NCBI GenBank assembly: GCA_026770025.1
Contig: JAMXDE010000028.1
Location: 728,748 to 792,747 of the forward strand
From: Craspedostauros australis
Lineage: Eukaryota > Bacillariophyta > Bacillariophyceae > Mastogloiales > Achnanthaceae
Length of the DNA stretch: 64,000 nucleotides
Reading direction: 5' to 3'
This document shows, piece after piece, positions 53,601 to 64,000 of this stretch. The first letter of the stretch is position 1; each line of letters starts with the position of its first letter. A model generated the notes under the pieces. The model was not told the origin of the DNA. It worked only from the letters and a program-made list of their open reading frames with translations, and did not search any database. The translations under genes and the position numbers were made by a program.

Positions 53601-56137
53601 ATGCTCCCGAATGAAGTCTTGGACAACATGGGGAACATGGGATTCGCTTGCCAGAGGGTACGCCGCTGTGAGGCGCGTGTTGGATCCTACAAACACCTGT
53701 ACCATGGTACATCCACCGTGTCCGGGGACTCCGTCATGGTGAGCAGGCGTGTCGGAGAACAACGTGTCCATGGAAACAACATCATGTAGTCGGTTGACAT
53801 TGGCTGCGGGGAATCTAGACTTATAGTGTTTACGCATGGGGTAACGCTCAGACATGCGATACCACTGGGTAGTACATGCAAGAGTGTCACGCACGCGGTC
53901 TGCTGGAATCCACCCGAAGTACGGCCGTAGCGCATGGAAGTTGGGCGCTTTACCCACGATGTTGCGTGGCCCGGCCTTGGTCGCCTTCTCCCCATCCCCG
54001 AGCGTCGCAGCGGATTGAACGTACTGAACGCACTTGGAGATGGTGATGTCGATGTCGTTGTCTTCGCCGCGTTCGGTTGCGGGAATGTTGTCCAGATCAG
54101 CCTCCCCGTCCAGGACAGATGGGTCCCATTCTTGGTCGGAGGTGAAGAACACGTGTGGCAGATCGTCTAGCTCCGCCTGAGTTGGCTTGTGCATATCCAT
54201 GTATGCGAGGCCGTGACGCACGGTGAGCGGGATGATGAATCCGTCTGGCGTGACAATGGTTTGCCGACCGCCAGGGAGGTTCTTTGGTCGCTCATTGACA
54301 TCCAATCCAAACGCCGCGAGCTGGTTGGCAGAATGGATGGTGCGCCCTTTCCCGTAGTTGGCGTACTGATGGAACCAACCGATCACCGGCCCTGAGGTGG
54401 TCTGGATGACAGCGGTGGCCGTGACCAGCGCTAGATCCTTGATCTCTGCGTCGCCGATTCCAGAGACATCAGCACGGTTGGACGTGGACTCCATCACCAG
54501 CATGTCATCGCCAACGAGACCGCCGTTCGCACCTCCATCCACCAATGCGCCTTGCACAGTCACGTTCGCGTTGTTGAACTTGTACGATACGTTCGTGTGA
54601 GACAGGGTGTAGGTGCGACCGTCAATGACGAGGGTAGTCGGCGGGCTCCCGGACGCGCTAGACATGGCACTGGATAGCATACGGTTGATTGCTGTTCCAG
54701 CGGTAGAACTAGATTCGTTATTGTTACTACCTTTGTCGTTGGTCTGGGTGTCCTGTTGGTCGTTCTGGTTGGATGTGGATCCACTGCGGTTGGTGTTGTT
54801 GGCAGAACGCCTAGGCTTGTCCTTCTTACCACGTCCAGACTTGGCTCGCCGGGCTTGGAGGAAGTCGCTGCGTTGCTTGTCAGTCAGCTTTTGGAACTCC
54901 TCTCGCGGCAGCCGTTCTCGTGTCTCCTTGCTGTAGTCCTTGTTGGACTTCCAGAGATTGGGTCCGTCGTCCTTATCCTTCCCACGTTGCTTGCGCTGGT
55001 CGGTGTTGTTAACTTGCCGTGGCGTCCTTTGGCTTGTTGGCGTCGTGGCCATCGAGTTGGACGGCGTACGACCGAACGAGCTCAACGAGGGTATCGAACT
55101 CCATGGTGGTTGCGGAGGTGCCGGGTGTGTAGGCCAGGATCGCGGTCTGCAGGTAGTCAGTCTGGAAGATAGACTGGTACAGAGCCTTGTCGGCCTCGAT
55201 GGCGTTCGTCAACCACTCCTTCTTCGTCGCATCGTCGATCGGATCATCACGCAATGCCTCAAGTTCGTGCACCTTGTGTTGCCACAGGTCCAGGAACTGC
55301 TCACGAGTTTTGCGCCACTGCTTGTCCAGCTTGAACTTGATGATCTCGTCTCGGATGCGTCGGATGGTGTTGACGGCGGTGGCACCGGTGGTGTACTCGC
55401 GGACCAGCATGCAGTAGACGGCTTGACCATCACAGATCGACTCATACGGAGTGACACACTTCCTACTCTTCGTGGTCTGCAGGTTGGATACAAACACGTT
55501 GAACAGGAAGGTGGACTGCACTTTGAAGAGCTCGGCTTGTTCATCGGGTGGGGTGTAGTCAACATCGAGAACATTTGAGATGCCATGAGCAGCAGCAGTG
55601 GCACGCAGACGACGATGGAATGTAGCGAAGTATTTATCATCAGACAACTTGGGATAGTCGCTAATGTTACGCTTGATGCTACGGTTGAACTCTGCGGCGA
55701 GGTCGCGTCCGGTCTTCTCCGTTGGGTCGGTCTTCGTTGGTTCGAAGGGGAATGCGCTGGTGGCTGTGTCAGGCATGGCGGTTGAGGATGCGGGCGATGG
55801 TGTGAACGTCCGGGCGACATACTCCATGTATGAAGCTGGGTTGAGTTCCCGCCATGTCTCTACAGTGGGACTAGGTTGAACACTGAACCAGCCAATGGCA
55901 TTGGAGAATTTCCGGATTGCTACCTTAGACAGTTGGGCTACGTAGTCGGGTTCCGGATCAGATCGCGCGATGGTGGCGTTCATGTCAAGCATGTCTTCGC
56001 GATGAAGCGAAGCGAAATCCATGATGGTTCGGATCTCTTCGGTATGCAAGATAAGCCATTCGGTAGACGAGTCGTCATATCCGAGAACGCTGAGGACGTG
56101 CGCCAGGATGGTGTCGTTGATTGGGATTGCGTTGGAC
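50679..56137 (-). pseudogene. F1 unit D Gag-Pol, type I, frameshift plus TGA, 5' end cut
   Basis: Near-identical to A and B at base level but broken three times. (1) The start codon and leader are cut off at 56,137 by the F2b insertion; the frame resumes with SNAIPINDTIL. (2) One extra C at about 55,026 (gtccttt for gtcttt) shifts the frame after about residue 375. (3) A CGA codon reads TGA at 53,466-53,468, one codon after the catalytic Glu of integrase; a C-to-T change in a CpG context. Three open pieces result: 55,009-56,157, 53,466-55,085 and 50,679-53,453, the last with intact RT (YVDD) and RNase H. Not functional. Confidence 0.88.
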
Positions 56138-56931
56138 TGTTGGCAAGTTCCGCGCACGGTAACCTACGATCGTGGAAGATGGTGTTGGTTGATAGTCGTT
56201 CGTTTGCTATTTCATTACTTGGCTACTCCGATGCTCTCGGTGTACGCCCGTTCTCTTGCCCGATGCTCTCGGCGCTTCAATCTGTTTCGTAGATTCGGTC
56301 TCCGACTATGAGTCGGTACGCGAGATGCTCTCTCGCTCCTCTTTGTATTCTCTCTCTCTCAACATCGTGTACTCGTCGCACACGATACTCCGTGTTCGAT
56401 ACGTACTCCGTATTCGACACTCCGTTCATTCAGTACTGGCTCCTACTCCATGAGTACTCGCCATTTGAAGTTCACCTTTCGTATCCATGATGCTGATGCC
56501 CTTCGGTCATCGGATCTTCACCTTCTGCTCTGACTTGGAGACAGATGTCGACCGTGGTGACATGATGACATCCTGTCGACGTCAGTAGGCGTCCTTCTGC
56601 TCTCCAGATGTCACGTTTCATTGGTGATGCAGCAGCCTGTCAGATGATATCGTCATCTGAGGTTTAGTTGGGAAGTACCTCGAGATTCTCTTGGTACCAT
56701 TGATGGATGGACGGACGATCTTCCAATTCTCTCAGAAATCGTCATTTGCAAATTTCCTCCAGAAATCTTGCCCCTTTTCGTGTGTTCCATTTCCCCTGTA
56801 ATTCTGACGAATCACAGTATACTATCGACACGAATGTAGTTATACCGTCCAAGTGCGTATGAGAGAATAGCGGGTGAACGATGCACATATACTCGTACAT
56901 CTCGACATATACTCACATGTACATCTCGACA
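56138..56931 (-). repeat. F2b 3' LTR (794 bp)
   Basis: From tgttggcaagttcc at 56,138 to acatctcgaca at 56,931 (coding-strand TG...CA). Compared with the visible 700 bases of the 5' LTR I found two differences: an extra c at about 56,551 and g for t at about 56,669. Confidence 0.85.
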
Positions 56932-56951
56932 CCCTTCCTATGTGCATTCGG

Positions 56952-57428
56952 TCATTCGAATGTTCTCGATGTGTCAAGGTACGACTTCTCGTGTTCACGT
57001 TGTAAGTCGGCCTTGATGTTCTTGGTGAATCCGTCGCTTGTGTTTTGCTCGGATTTGACAAAAATGATCTCGATGGTTTTGTTGATTACCATGTTCCTCA
57101 CGTAGTGATGGCGCACGTCGATGTGCCGCGATCGTTGGGATGTTGATGGGTTCTTGGCGATGAAGATCGCTCCGATGTTGTCCACACGGACCTTGATCGG
57201 TGTCTTCACTGGAACGCCCACACTTTCGAGTAGCTGCACGACGAAGAAGATTTCCTTTGCCGCTTCGGAAAGGGCAACGTATTCTGCTTCGGATGAGCTG
57301 AGTGTGACGGCCTTCTGTGCCTTGGATCGCCAAAGGATTGGCACCTTGCACAGGTATAGGATGAATCCCCCTACGCTGATTCTCGTGTTCTTGTCTCCTG
57401 CATATTCGCTATCGCAGAAGAGCTCCAT
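56952..57428 (-). pseudogene. F2b RNase H domain
   Basis: Open for 158 codons: ELFCDSEYAGD (catalytic Asp), ILWRSKAQKAVTLSSSEAEY (catalytic Glu), RVDNIGAIFIAKNP (catalytic Asp), RHIDVRHHYVR, and the C-terminal NTSDGFTKNI signature. This is the C-terminus of Pol; it is out of frame with RT upstream, so not expressed as part of an intact polyprotein. Confidence 0.85.
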
Positions 57429-59415
57429 GTCCCAGCCGTCGTCGTCTGGAACGCGCTGGATGGATCTTCAATCCATAGTCCTTTGTATCAATCACGTACT
57501 TGATGATCCGATACATCTCCTTCATTGCGGCCTTGGTGGGCCCGATCAATACCTTGGAGAGTTCCCTCACAGGGTTCGCGATATCTGGTCGCGAGTGCTT
57601 GATAAGGAAGAGTAGCATGCCGGACGCCTCGGCGGTACTCGACATGTTCTTCCGCTCCGACCTTCTGCAGTCCGTTGTCTTCGGATGGTCGTACGATGAT
57701 TTGACCCGGGGTTCCCGGTGTCCCATAGCGTTGCATCTTCTCAACCTTGGTTCCGAACTCTTCGATGAGGTGTCGGATGAGGTGTGGTTGACGCAATGTC
57801 GCTCTAGTCTTGTCATGGTTCAGTTCGATGTTGCAGCTGAGGTAGTCTCCGAGTCCACGTTCGATTGTCACCTTGAACTTGCTGCCTTGGATGTCCTTCA
57901 GGAATGTCTCCAGTGCCTTGGAGTCTCCGCAACAGAAGCAATCGTCCACGTAGATGGCCACGATCATGCTTCCTTCATTCGTCTTCCTGTAGAACAGGCA
58001 CGGGTCTGCCGCGCTCTGTTCGAAGTTGATATTCTTGAGGGTCGATACCAACATCTTGAACCATTGCCTGGCGCTCTGCACAAGTCCGTAGATTGGCTTG
58101 TGTAGGGTCAGGGCTTCGTCTGGTTGATGATCCATCCCGTTGGGACAGTTCATGTAGATCTCCTCGTCGAGGTCTCCGTGTAGGAATGCCGTTACGACAT
58201 CGACGAGTGCGCAGTCCATTTTCTTGATTAGCATGATCACCATCATGACCCGATAGGTCACGTCATGAATGACGGGTGAGTAATGCTCTTGGAAGTCCAC
58301 TCCTGCGACTTGTGAATAGCCACATGCAACGAGCCGCGCTCGATGTGTGCCGTCACGCTTCAGCTTGAAGACCCATTTACACTTGCAGCATCTGCGGCCG
58401 CGTGGAATGGCGTCTCGTTTGATCTTGCTGTACACTTTGCGTGTGTCCATGGAGTCGAACTCTTTCTTGATGGCTGCTCGATATCCCTTTCGATGGATAG
58501 GGTCTGGATGATTGAAGGCTCCATCGAATGTTGTAGGTTCGATGTGCTTCTCTGGTTCTTTCTTCTCGTCCTGCATCGACAATCGATGTCGATCGATGGT
58601 GATTCGGTAATGATTGCATTCATTCCGTACAGTCCTGTTGTGCTATAGTGAGTGATTTCGATCTCTTCTTCGTCTGCAATCTCTTCGTCATCTGTAGTTT
58701 CGTTGTTGGAATGGTCGGTCTCCTCGTCGCTGAGTTTATCGCTGTCTTCGGTTGGATGATGGATCGCTTTCATATCCTTCTTCCTTTCGACCTCGTTCGT
58801 TGTAGTCTGCGAGCTCACGCAGAGCTCTGGGAATGCTCTTTCCCTGTAGTAGATTTGGGATTAACTTCTCCCTTCCTGCCTCGTGCTTCGTGACGTCGGA
58901 TCCTCTCCTTTCTGTCTATGTCACGTTTGCTTGGTTTGCTCGGTGGAGGTCCTGGATGGTGTGTCATGTGTAGACCTCGCTGGTGTGTTCGGAGGGGTGA
59001 CGCCTGTGTCATCGTTGGCTTCGTCGCCAGATGGTGTGATCTCGTCATCTTCATGATTGGATTCGCTCCGATCTTCCTCGTCGTTATGAATTAGTTGAGT
59101 TACTGCTCCATCGTCCTCATTATCCTCATCGTCGCTGTCCGATAGGATATAGTATCTGTTGTTGTCAGCGAAAGATACTCTCTTCGCTTCCGATGCTTGA
59201 CGCGTTTGCCGTCCTTGGCGTTGCTCCCTTCCGTCCGATGGTTGTGAAGCCGTCTGCGTCCGTTGTTTCTGTTTTGTTGGATACGTTCGGTGCTGGTGCC
59301 CAGCCACGGAACTGTCCGTATGATTGATTGAGCCACTTGATGTCGCGTGAGCAGATGAGTGACTTGGTCGATGGTCTGTACATGTTGTAGACCCCTGATG
59401 CGTGTTGGTGTGCAT
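57409..59415 (-). pseudogene. F2b linker, reverse transcriptase and connection, frameshifted
   Basis: An acidic linker (SDSDDEDNEDDGA; 58,921-59,415) is followed through shifts near 58,950, 58,815 and 58,575 by a long RT frame (57,488-58,582). The RT has KCKWVFKLKRDG, VDVVTAFLHGDLDEEIYM and the YVDD box (IVAIYVDDCF) at about 57,945. A further shift near 57,700 leads to the connection region HSRPDIANPVRELSK (to 57,409), again out of frame with RNase H. Catalytic motifs are preserved, so the breaks are few-base indels in an otherwise recent copy. Confidence 0.82.
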
Positions 59416-62032
59416 ATCCGATGAACACCATCTCTTCTCCTCTATTCTTGAGTTTAGCGGTGATCCCGCCGTAGGTAGTCTTCACAACACCCACCTCTCC
59501 GAAAGTGCGGAGTGCATCCGCATATGGTGGATCGTTGCCGAAGAATTGTCGATGTGGTGACTCCTTTTGATTCTTCGCTACGGTGATGTTGGCGATGGCG
59601 GTGGCAGTGCTAGCAGCTGCTGCCCACAGGCCATGCCTATACTCTTCGTCGAGCTGTGCTCCGTTGAGCATGGAGCGGATCTTGGTGTAGAGGTACGCGA
59701 ACTTGCGTTCTACTCTACCGTTCTGTTGCGGTGTGTTCGATGCCGTGAATTCGAATTTCACGTTGAGTCCTGCATCGATGAGAATATCCTGCGTGGATTT
59801 GTTCTCTCCGCTGTTGTCACCTCGGAAGATGATCTGTTGGTCACCAGTCTGTGACTTGATCGTCTGGACGAATCGTTTGATGTATCCTGGTTGATCACTT
59901 TTGTTCTTGAGAAAGAAACTCCAGCAGTGATCCGTGCAGTCGTCCACGATCAGGGTCCAGTAGCGTTTATCTCCAAAGCTTATGTGTTTAGTGTAACTAA
60001 TGTCAATGAAGAGCCGTTCGCCGCGGCGAGTCGCTCTCGGAATGGTTGCCTTCGGAATGTTCTTCACTCTTGCGTTCGCGACCGCGCAGTCGCGACATAC
60101 CGGCATCTCGCCGATAATCTTCCATCCGTATTGAGCTGCCGTTCGCTTCATGGCCTCGAGTGGCGCGTGGCCGAGCATTCGATGCAAGCTCACCGCGCTG
60201 ATCTTCTTGGATGGGTTCTTGACGAGGGCTGTGCAAGCCTTGTCGTCGTTCGTTGGCATGATGGGATGCATCTGCACTCCCGTGATGAATCCGTTGGCCG
60301 TGGGGAAGACTCGGTCGAATACGATCTTCGTTCCGGATCCGTTGATGATGTCCATCAGAATGCCGTTGCTACCAAGCTGGTAACCGTTGTACAGAGCCTT
60401 GTTCGTGGAGAAAAGGTTCACCGCCATTTTCGGTGTGTACTTCACATCATCAAGCCGGATGACGTGGCCAGTGTTGTCTCGTTGCTTGACCTTCAAGCGA
60501 ATGGATCCCATTTTGGGAGAGTCCAGCTTTGTGCTGTCTCCCACTTGGACGAATGACTTGATGTGCCGCACGTTGAAGAGAGCGGCGTCTGAATTGACGA
60601 TGTGACACGAAGCTCCACTGTCGGCGAGCCAGGTGTCCTTGTTGACCTTGTCCTTGTGCTTGGTGCTCAGCTTGTGGAGTTGCTCCACGGCTGCCGCAGC
60701 TGTATCGGTCATGACGTTGTCTTCGTCCTCTTCGTCGATGTGGACTCCATATTCATTCCATGGATTCTCGTGATGTTCGTCGTTGGTCTCATCGGATAGC
60801 TGCGCGTAGTCCGATGGAGTCGTGTTGCTTCGGTGTGATCCTGTGACTGGATCGTATGGGTGGACGCGTGATCGCTCTCGCAAGAGTACACGCATACATC
60901 CTCCAAGGATGTAGTGCAGATCCGTTTCTGGGATCGTTTCCGAGTCGTTCGCTTCCAGTATGTGGTTGACGACGATCGCATTGGCAAGGATCTCTTCGAT
61001 TGATTCGAAGTGCTCGGATAGGATGGATCCCATCATGTTCACCCATATCGGCATGAGTACCCCTCGTGTGGTTTCCGGGAACAGTCGCATCCCCGCTTCC
61101 ATTACAGCGTCAAAGATGAGCTGCTTTTGGATCGTCAATGCCGTTGCCGTTGCGTCTGGTGTGACAGTGTGACGGAGTAGATAGTCGACACTGTTGGGAT
61201 CCTCAATATCCGGGAAGTCGATATTCGCTGGATAGATGACACGCTCGTTTGGATTGAAGCTGTCGTCTGGATGATTGCCGTCCTCGGATTCGTCGCTGTC
61301 ATCCTCGTCGAAGATGCCCGATCTGTTGTTCCCCGCCGCTGGAGGAGGTGGCGCCGCTGCGCGGTTCGTTTCGCCTTGGCCTTGGTTGATGAAGGTTCCC
61401 GTTCTCTCGTATCTCCCAACTTGGGGAGGAGGCATTTCGTCGCGATTCGCCTCGTCGTCTTCATCTGCGCCGTTCTCGTCGGCGTCGTCGTCGTCATCAC
61501 TCATGGCCTCTTCGATGTCGCTATCGTTGGCCTCGTCGTCCATCTCAGCTTCGTCGCCGTATGAACCGATCAGGTCGTGCGCGTTGAAGCAGCATTCGTA
61601 GCTCACCTCGCGTCTTGGATCCACCTCGTGGATGATTGGCTCCTCGCTGAGCCACTCCGGGACGATTTCATCGTCCTGTACTTCGTCGTCACTTCCGACG
61701 CACTCGAAGTTATCGAAGAAGGAGTCTTCGATGTAGTCGTCGGACACCAACATGCAGAGCGGCATGTCCTTCGCAGAGAGTACCATCTCGTGCCCGCTCT
61801 TGTCGTGTCCTTCCGTAGCCGCGTTGGCTTGTTCGTTGTTCTTTTTGCTTTCGTTGAATTTCTTCTTTCGGCACTCCGCCTCGCGATGTCCGAAGATGCC
61901 GCAGTAGTTGCACTTGCCCTTGAAGCCGCTTCCCTTGTTACGCTTTCCGTTCATTTTGTTGTTGTTGTTGTTGTTTTTCTTGTTGTTCGATTTCTTGCGT
62001 TCTGGACAATCGGCGGATCTATGGCCATACAC
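59165..62032 (-). pseudogene. F2b zinc-knuckle, protease and integrase region
   Basis: 955 open codons, not starting at an ATG because of a shift upstream. Includes the knuckle CNYCGIFGHREAEC, a poly-acidic linker, protease DSGASC at about 60,610, the GAG_pre-integrase region (HRMLGH, CRDCA), integrase core with D of FIDISYT, D of FRGDNSGEN and E of QQNGRVERKF, and the C-terminal FIGYAHQHASGVYNMYRP block. Highly similar to F2a but without its palindrome and with the canonical protease motif. Confidence 0.85.
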
Positions 62033-63218
62033 GCCACAGTTGTGACAAGTACCCTTGAAGTTACCGGTGCTTGTGAAGCACGGTGTCGTTGTTCTTCGTA
62101 TTACTGTCTTGGAAGTCGTCGACGTATGCCTTGCCTCCTCTGTGAGTGGCGTATGCAGTACGGAGTACTCCTCTGATCGTGTTGATGGTAACCAGTTCTG
62201 GATTGAACGTGAGTTGATGTTGGAAGTTCACGATGTGGGTTCTGTACTCGTTGCTCACCGTGCTGAGGATTTGCATGATCATTTCCTCGTCCGTGATCTC
62301 GTACTTGACATCGTGGAGACGCGATCGTAGACTCTCGAGTTGCGTGATGTAGATGTCGGGGGTCCGTGTCTCTCTTCATCTTTTCGTTGTTGAATTGGCG
62401 CTTGAGTTTGATCTTCGTCACCGCGTCGGATTGGTCGGAACTTCTCCGCGAGAACGTTCCACGCTGCGTGTGCGTCTCCTTCGGGGTAGTCGTCGGAGAT
62501 GCACTGGTTGATGTTACTGGATTGCTCTTGCTTGCCTTTTTCCTTTCCTCTGCATCCATCATGAGGATCAGATCGCTGAAGCAGTCGCATCCCAGCTCGT
62601 AGATCTCTTCCATCGCTTCCTTGGCTTCATCGGCGGCTTGCCGCGATCTCGCTCACTGTTGGCACCTTGTCTTGCCCAACATCACGTCTCTCGTCTTCTG
62701 TGCACGAGCGTATGCCTTCGCTTGGGGACTCCCATGCGCTGTAGTCTTCCTGTTCACCGCTGAACATCGGCGCCTTGATGCGTCGCTTGTTCACGTTGGC
62801 TGATGTCGCCATGTTGATTCGTTGTTTCGTTGTTGGTTGCGCTCGCGCCCTTGATTTCCGTCTGTTTCTGTGTTGTCACTTTTTCGATTTTCGCCTGTTG
62901 TTGCGCGGAGATTGTTTTCGTCACAAATTCTCCTCCTGGTGGTGTCTCACTTTTACCACTTCGTTTGGCTGTGCGAATGCTCTTCGTCACACCAGTCTCC
63001 TCTTGCTTGATCGCCTTGAGGATCCTCTCCTTCTCGCGGTGTAGCCTTGCAGACCGTTCCTCTTCGGTCTCGTCGATCACGCTTGCGTCTGCGCCTGATA
63101 GGACAGTAGCCGCGGCTACTTCCTTCTCTTCTCGTGGTGGAGTCTCACTCGCACCTTCTTCTCTCTTGATAGTCGGGTTGGACAGAGGGATGTCTCTCAA
63201 TTCCTCTTCCTCGCTCAT
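62033..63218 (-). pseudogene. F2b gag, multiply frameshifted
   Basis: Starts at ATG 63,218 (MSEEEELRDIPLSNP). Compared base by base with F2a I count at least seven single-base gains or losses between 62,830 and 62,070, mostly in short homopolymers (gttggttgc for gttggtgc, cttggggac for cttgggac, cgggggtcc for cggggtcc). Motifs survive in pieces: FSGEQEDYSAWES, AAWNVLAEKF, FQHQLTFNPELV. Confidence 0.8.
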
Positions 63219-63300
63219 TCAGCTTGCTGCTCTTGAATGATGTTCGTCTTCCTCGCACGATACGATTCGCGGGCTCGCCCTGATCTATCGTTTATAAACG

Positions 63301-64000
63301 TGTTGGCAAGTTCCGCGCACGGTAACCTACGATCGTGGAAGATGGTGTTGGTTGATAGTCGTTCGTTTGCTATTTCATTACTTGGCTACTCCGATGCTCT
63401 CGGTGTACGCCCGTTCTCTTGCCCGATGCTCTCGGCGCTTCAATCTGTTTCGTAGATTCGGTCTCCGACTATGAGTCGGTACGCGAGATGCTCTCTCGCT
63501 CCTCTTTGTATTCTCTCTCTCTCAACATCGTGTACTCGTCGCACACGATACTCCGTGTTCGATACGTACTCCGTATTCGACACTCCGTTCATTCAGTACT
63601 GGCTCCTACTCCATGAGTACTCGCCATTTGAAGTTCACCTTTCGTATCCATGATGCTGATGCCCTTCGGTCATCGGATCTTCACCTTCTGCTCTGACTTG
63701 GAGACAGATGTCGACGTGGTGACATGATGACATCCTGTCGACGTCAGTAGGCGTCCTTCTGCTCTCCAGATGTCACGTTTCATTGGTGATGCAGCAGCCT
63801 GTCAGATGATATCGTCATCTGAGGTTTAGTTTGGAAGTACCTCGAGATTCTCTTGGTACCATTGATGGATGGACGGACGATCTTCCAATTCTCTCAGAAA
63901 TCGTCATTTGCAAATTTCCTCCAGAAATCTTGCCCCTTTTCGTGTGTTCCATTTCCCCTGTAATTCTGACGAATCACAGTATACTATCGACACGAATGTA
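63301..64000 (-). repeat. F2b 5' LTR, truncated by the window edge
   Basis: Begins tgttggcaagttcc exactly at 63,301, after the leader cgtttataaacg (a 12-bp palindrome next to the LTR, in the primer-site position; no TGG). About 94 bases of the LTR should lie beyond 64,000. Confidence 0.85.

Larger units (their letters stand above)
56138..64000 (-). mobile_element. F2b: Ty1/copia element, young LTRs, many frameshifts, runs off the edge
   Basis: Minus-strand element: 3' LTR 56,138-56,931, RNase H, RT, integrase, protease, gag, 5' LTR from 63,301 to beyond 64,000. Inserted in the first codons of F1 unit D; flank tggac at 56,133-56,137. A purine tract aggaaggg precedes the 3' LTR. Normal gene order and LTR orientation, so it serves as the reference for the rearranged F2a. 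Confidence 0.85.

Noticed and set aside
55009-56157. Unit D N-terminus as a new fusion gene starting within the F2b LTR
   Set aside because: The extra codons are just LTR sequence read through the insertion joint, with no ATG at the opening.

Overview
The window looks like nuclear DNA of a stramenopile, most likely a diatom. This is an inference from several things: Ty1/copia polyproteins with diatom-type features (a D-G-G-A protease centre and an integrase without the usual HHCC finger), a long intronless AAA-ATPase gene, a PiggyBac-type fragment and balanced base composition. There are no bacterial operons, rRNAs, tRNAs or CRISPR arrays. Host genes are few, and about 80% of the window is transposable-element DNA of several ages.

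Layout. 1-5.5 kb: a minus-strand hypothetical reading frame split in two by one in-frame TGA (566-2839), a probable MITE with TA target duplication (3647-4247), and spacer. 5.5-9.9 kb: an intact 1451-aa STAND/AAA-type ATPase. 9.9-18.3 kb: spacer, then an old transposon graveyard with a decayed minus-strand copia pol (called F3 here), a decayed LTR inside it, and a plus-strand RT/RNase H remnant. 18.3-24.3 kb: a rearranged copia element of family F2 (F2a), whose two LTRs face each other and whose RT is missing; it also carries a 74-bp near-perfect palindrome flanked by a GATCC duplication. 24.9-26.0 kb: the 5' part of a PiggyBac-type transposase, cut off by an LTR.

25.98-56.14 kb: a nested array of a second copia family, F1, with two LTR/leader types, I (735-bp LTR) and II (733-bp LTR). 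Unit A is complete, intact (1819 aa) and has LTRs that read identically. Unit B, in opposite orientation, is also open (1819 aa). Unit C has one TAG. Unit D has a frameshift and a TGA. From breakpoints I read directly, the order can be explained as a tandem type-I array with shared LTRs, into which a type-II element inserted in the opposite orientation (5-bp duplication TTCAT). A crossover between the type-II element and the neighbouring type-I unit then inverted about 12 kb, leaving B and C as reciprocal type-I/type-II chimeras.

56.14-64.0 kb: F2b, a second F2 element with nearly identical LTRs but many frameshifts. It is inserted into the first codons of unit D and runs off the right edge. 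The order of events is therefore F3 and old LTRs, then the PiggyBac gene and F2a, then the F1 array, type-II insertion and inversion, then F2b. All family names (F1, F2, F3) are local labels.
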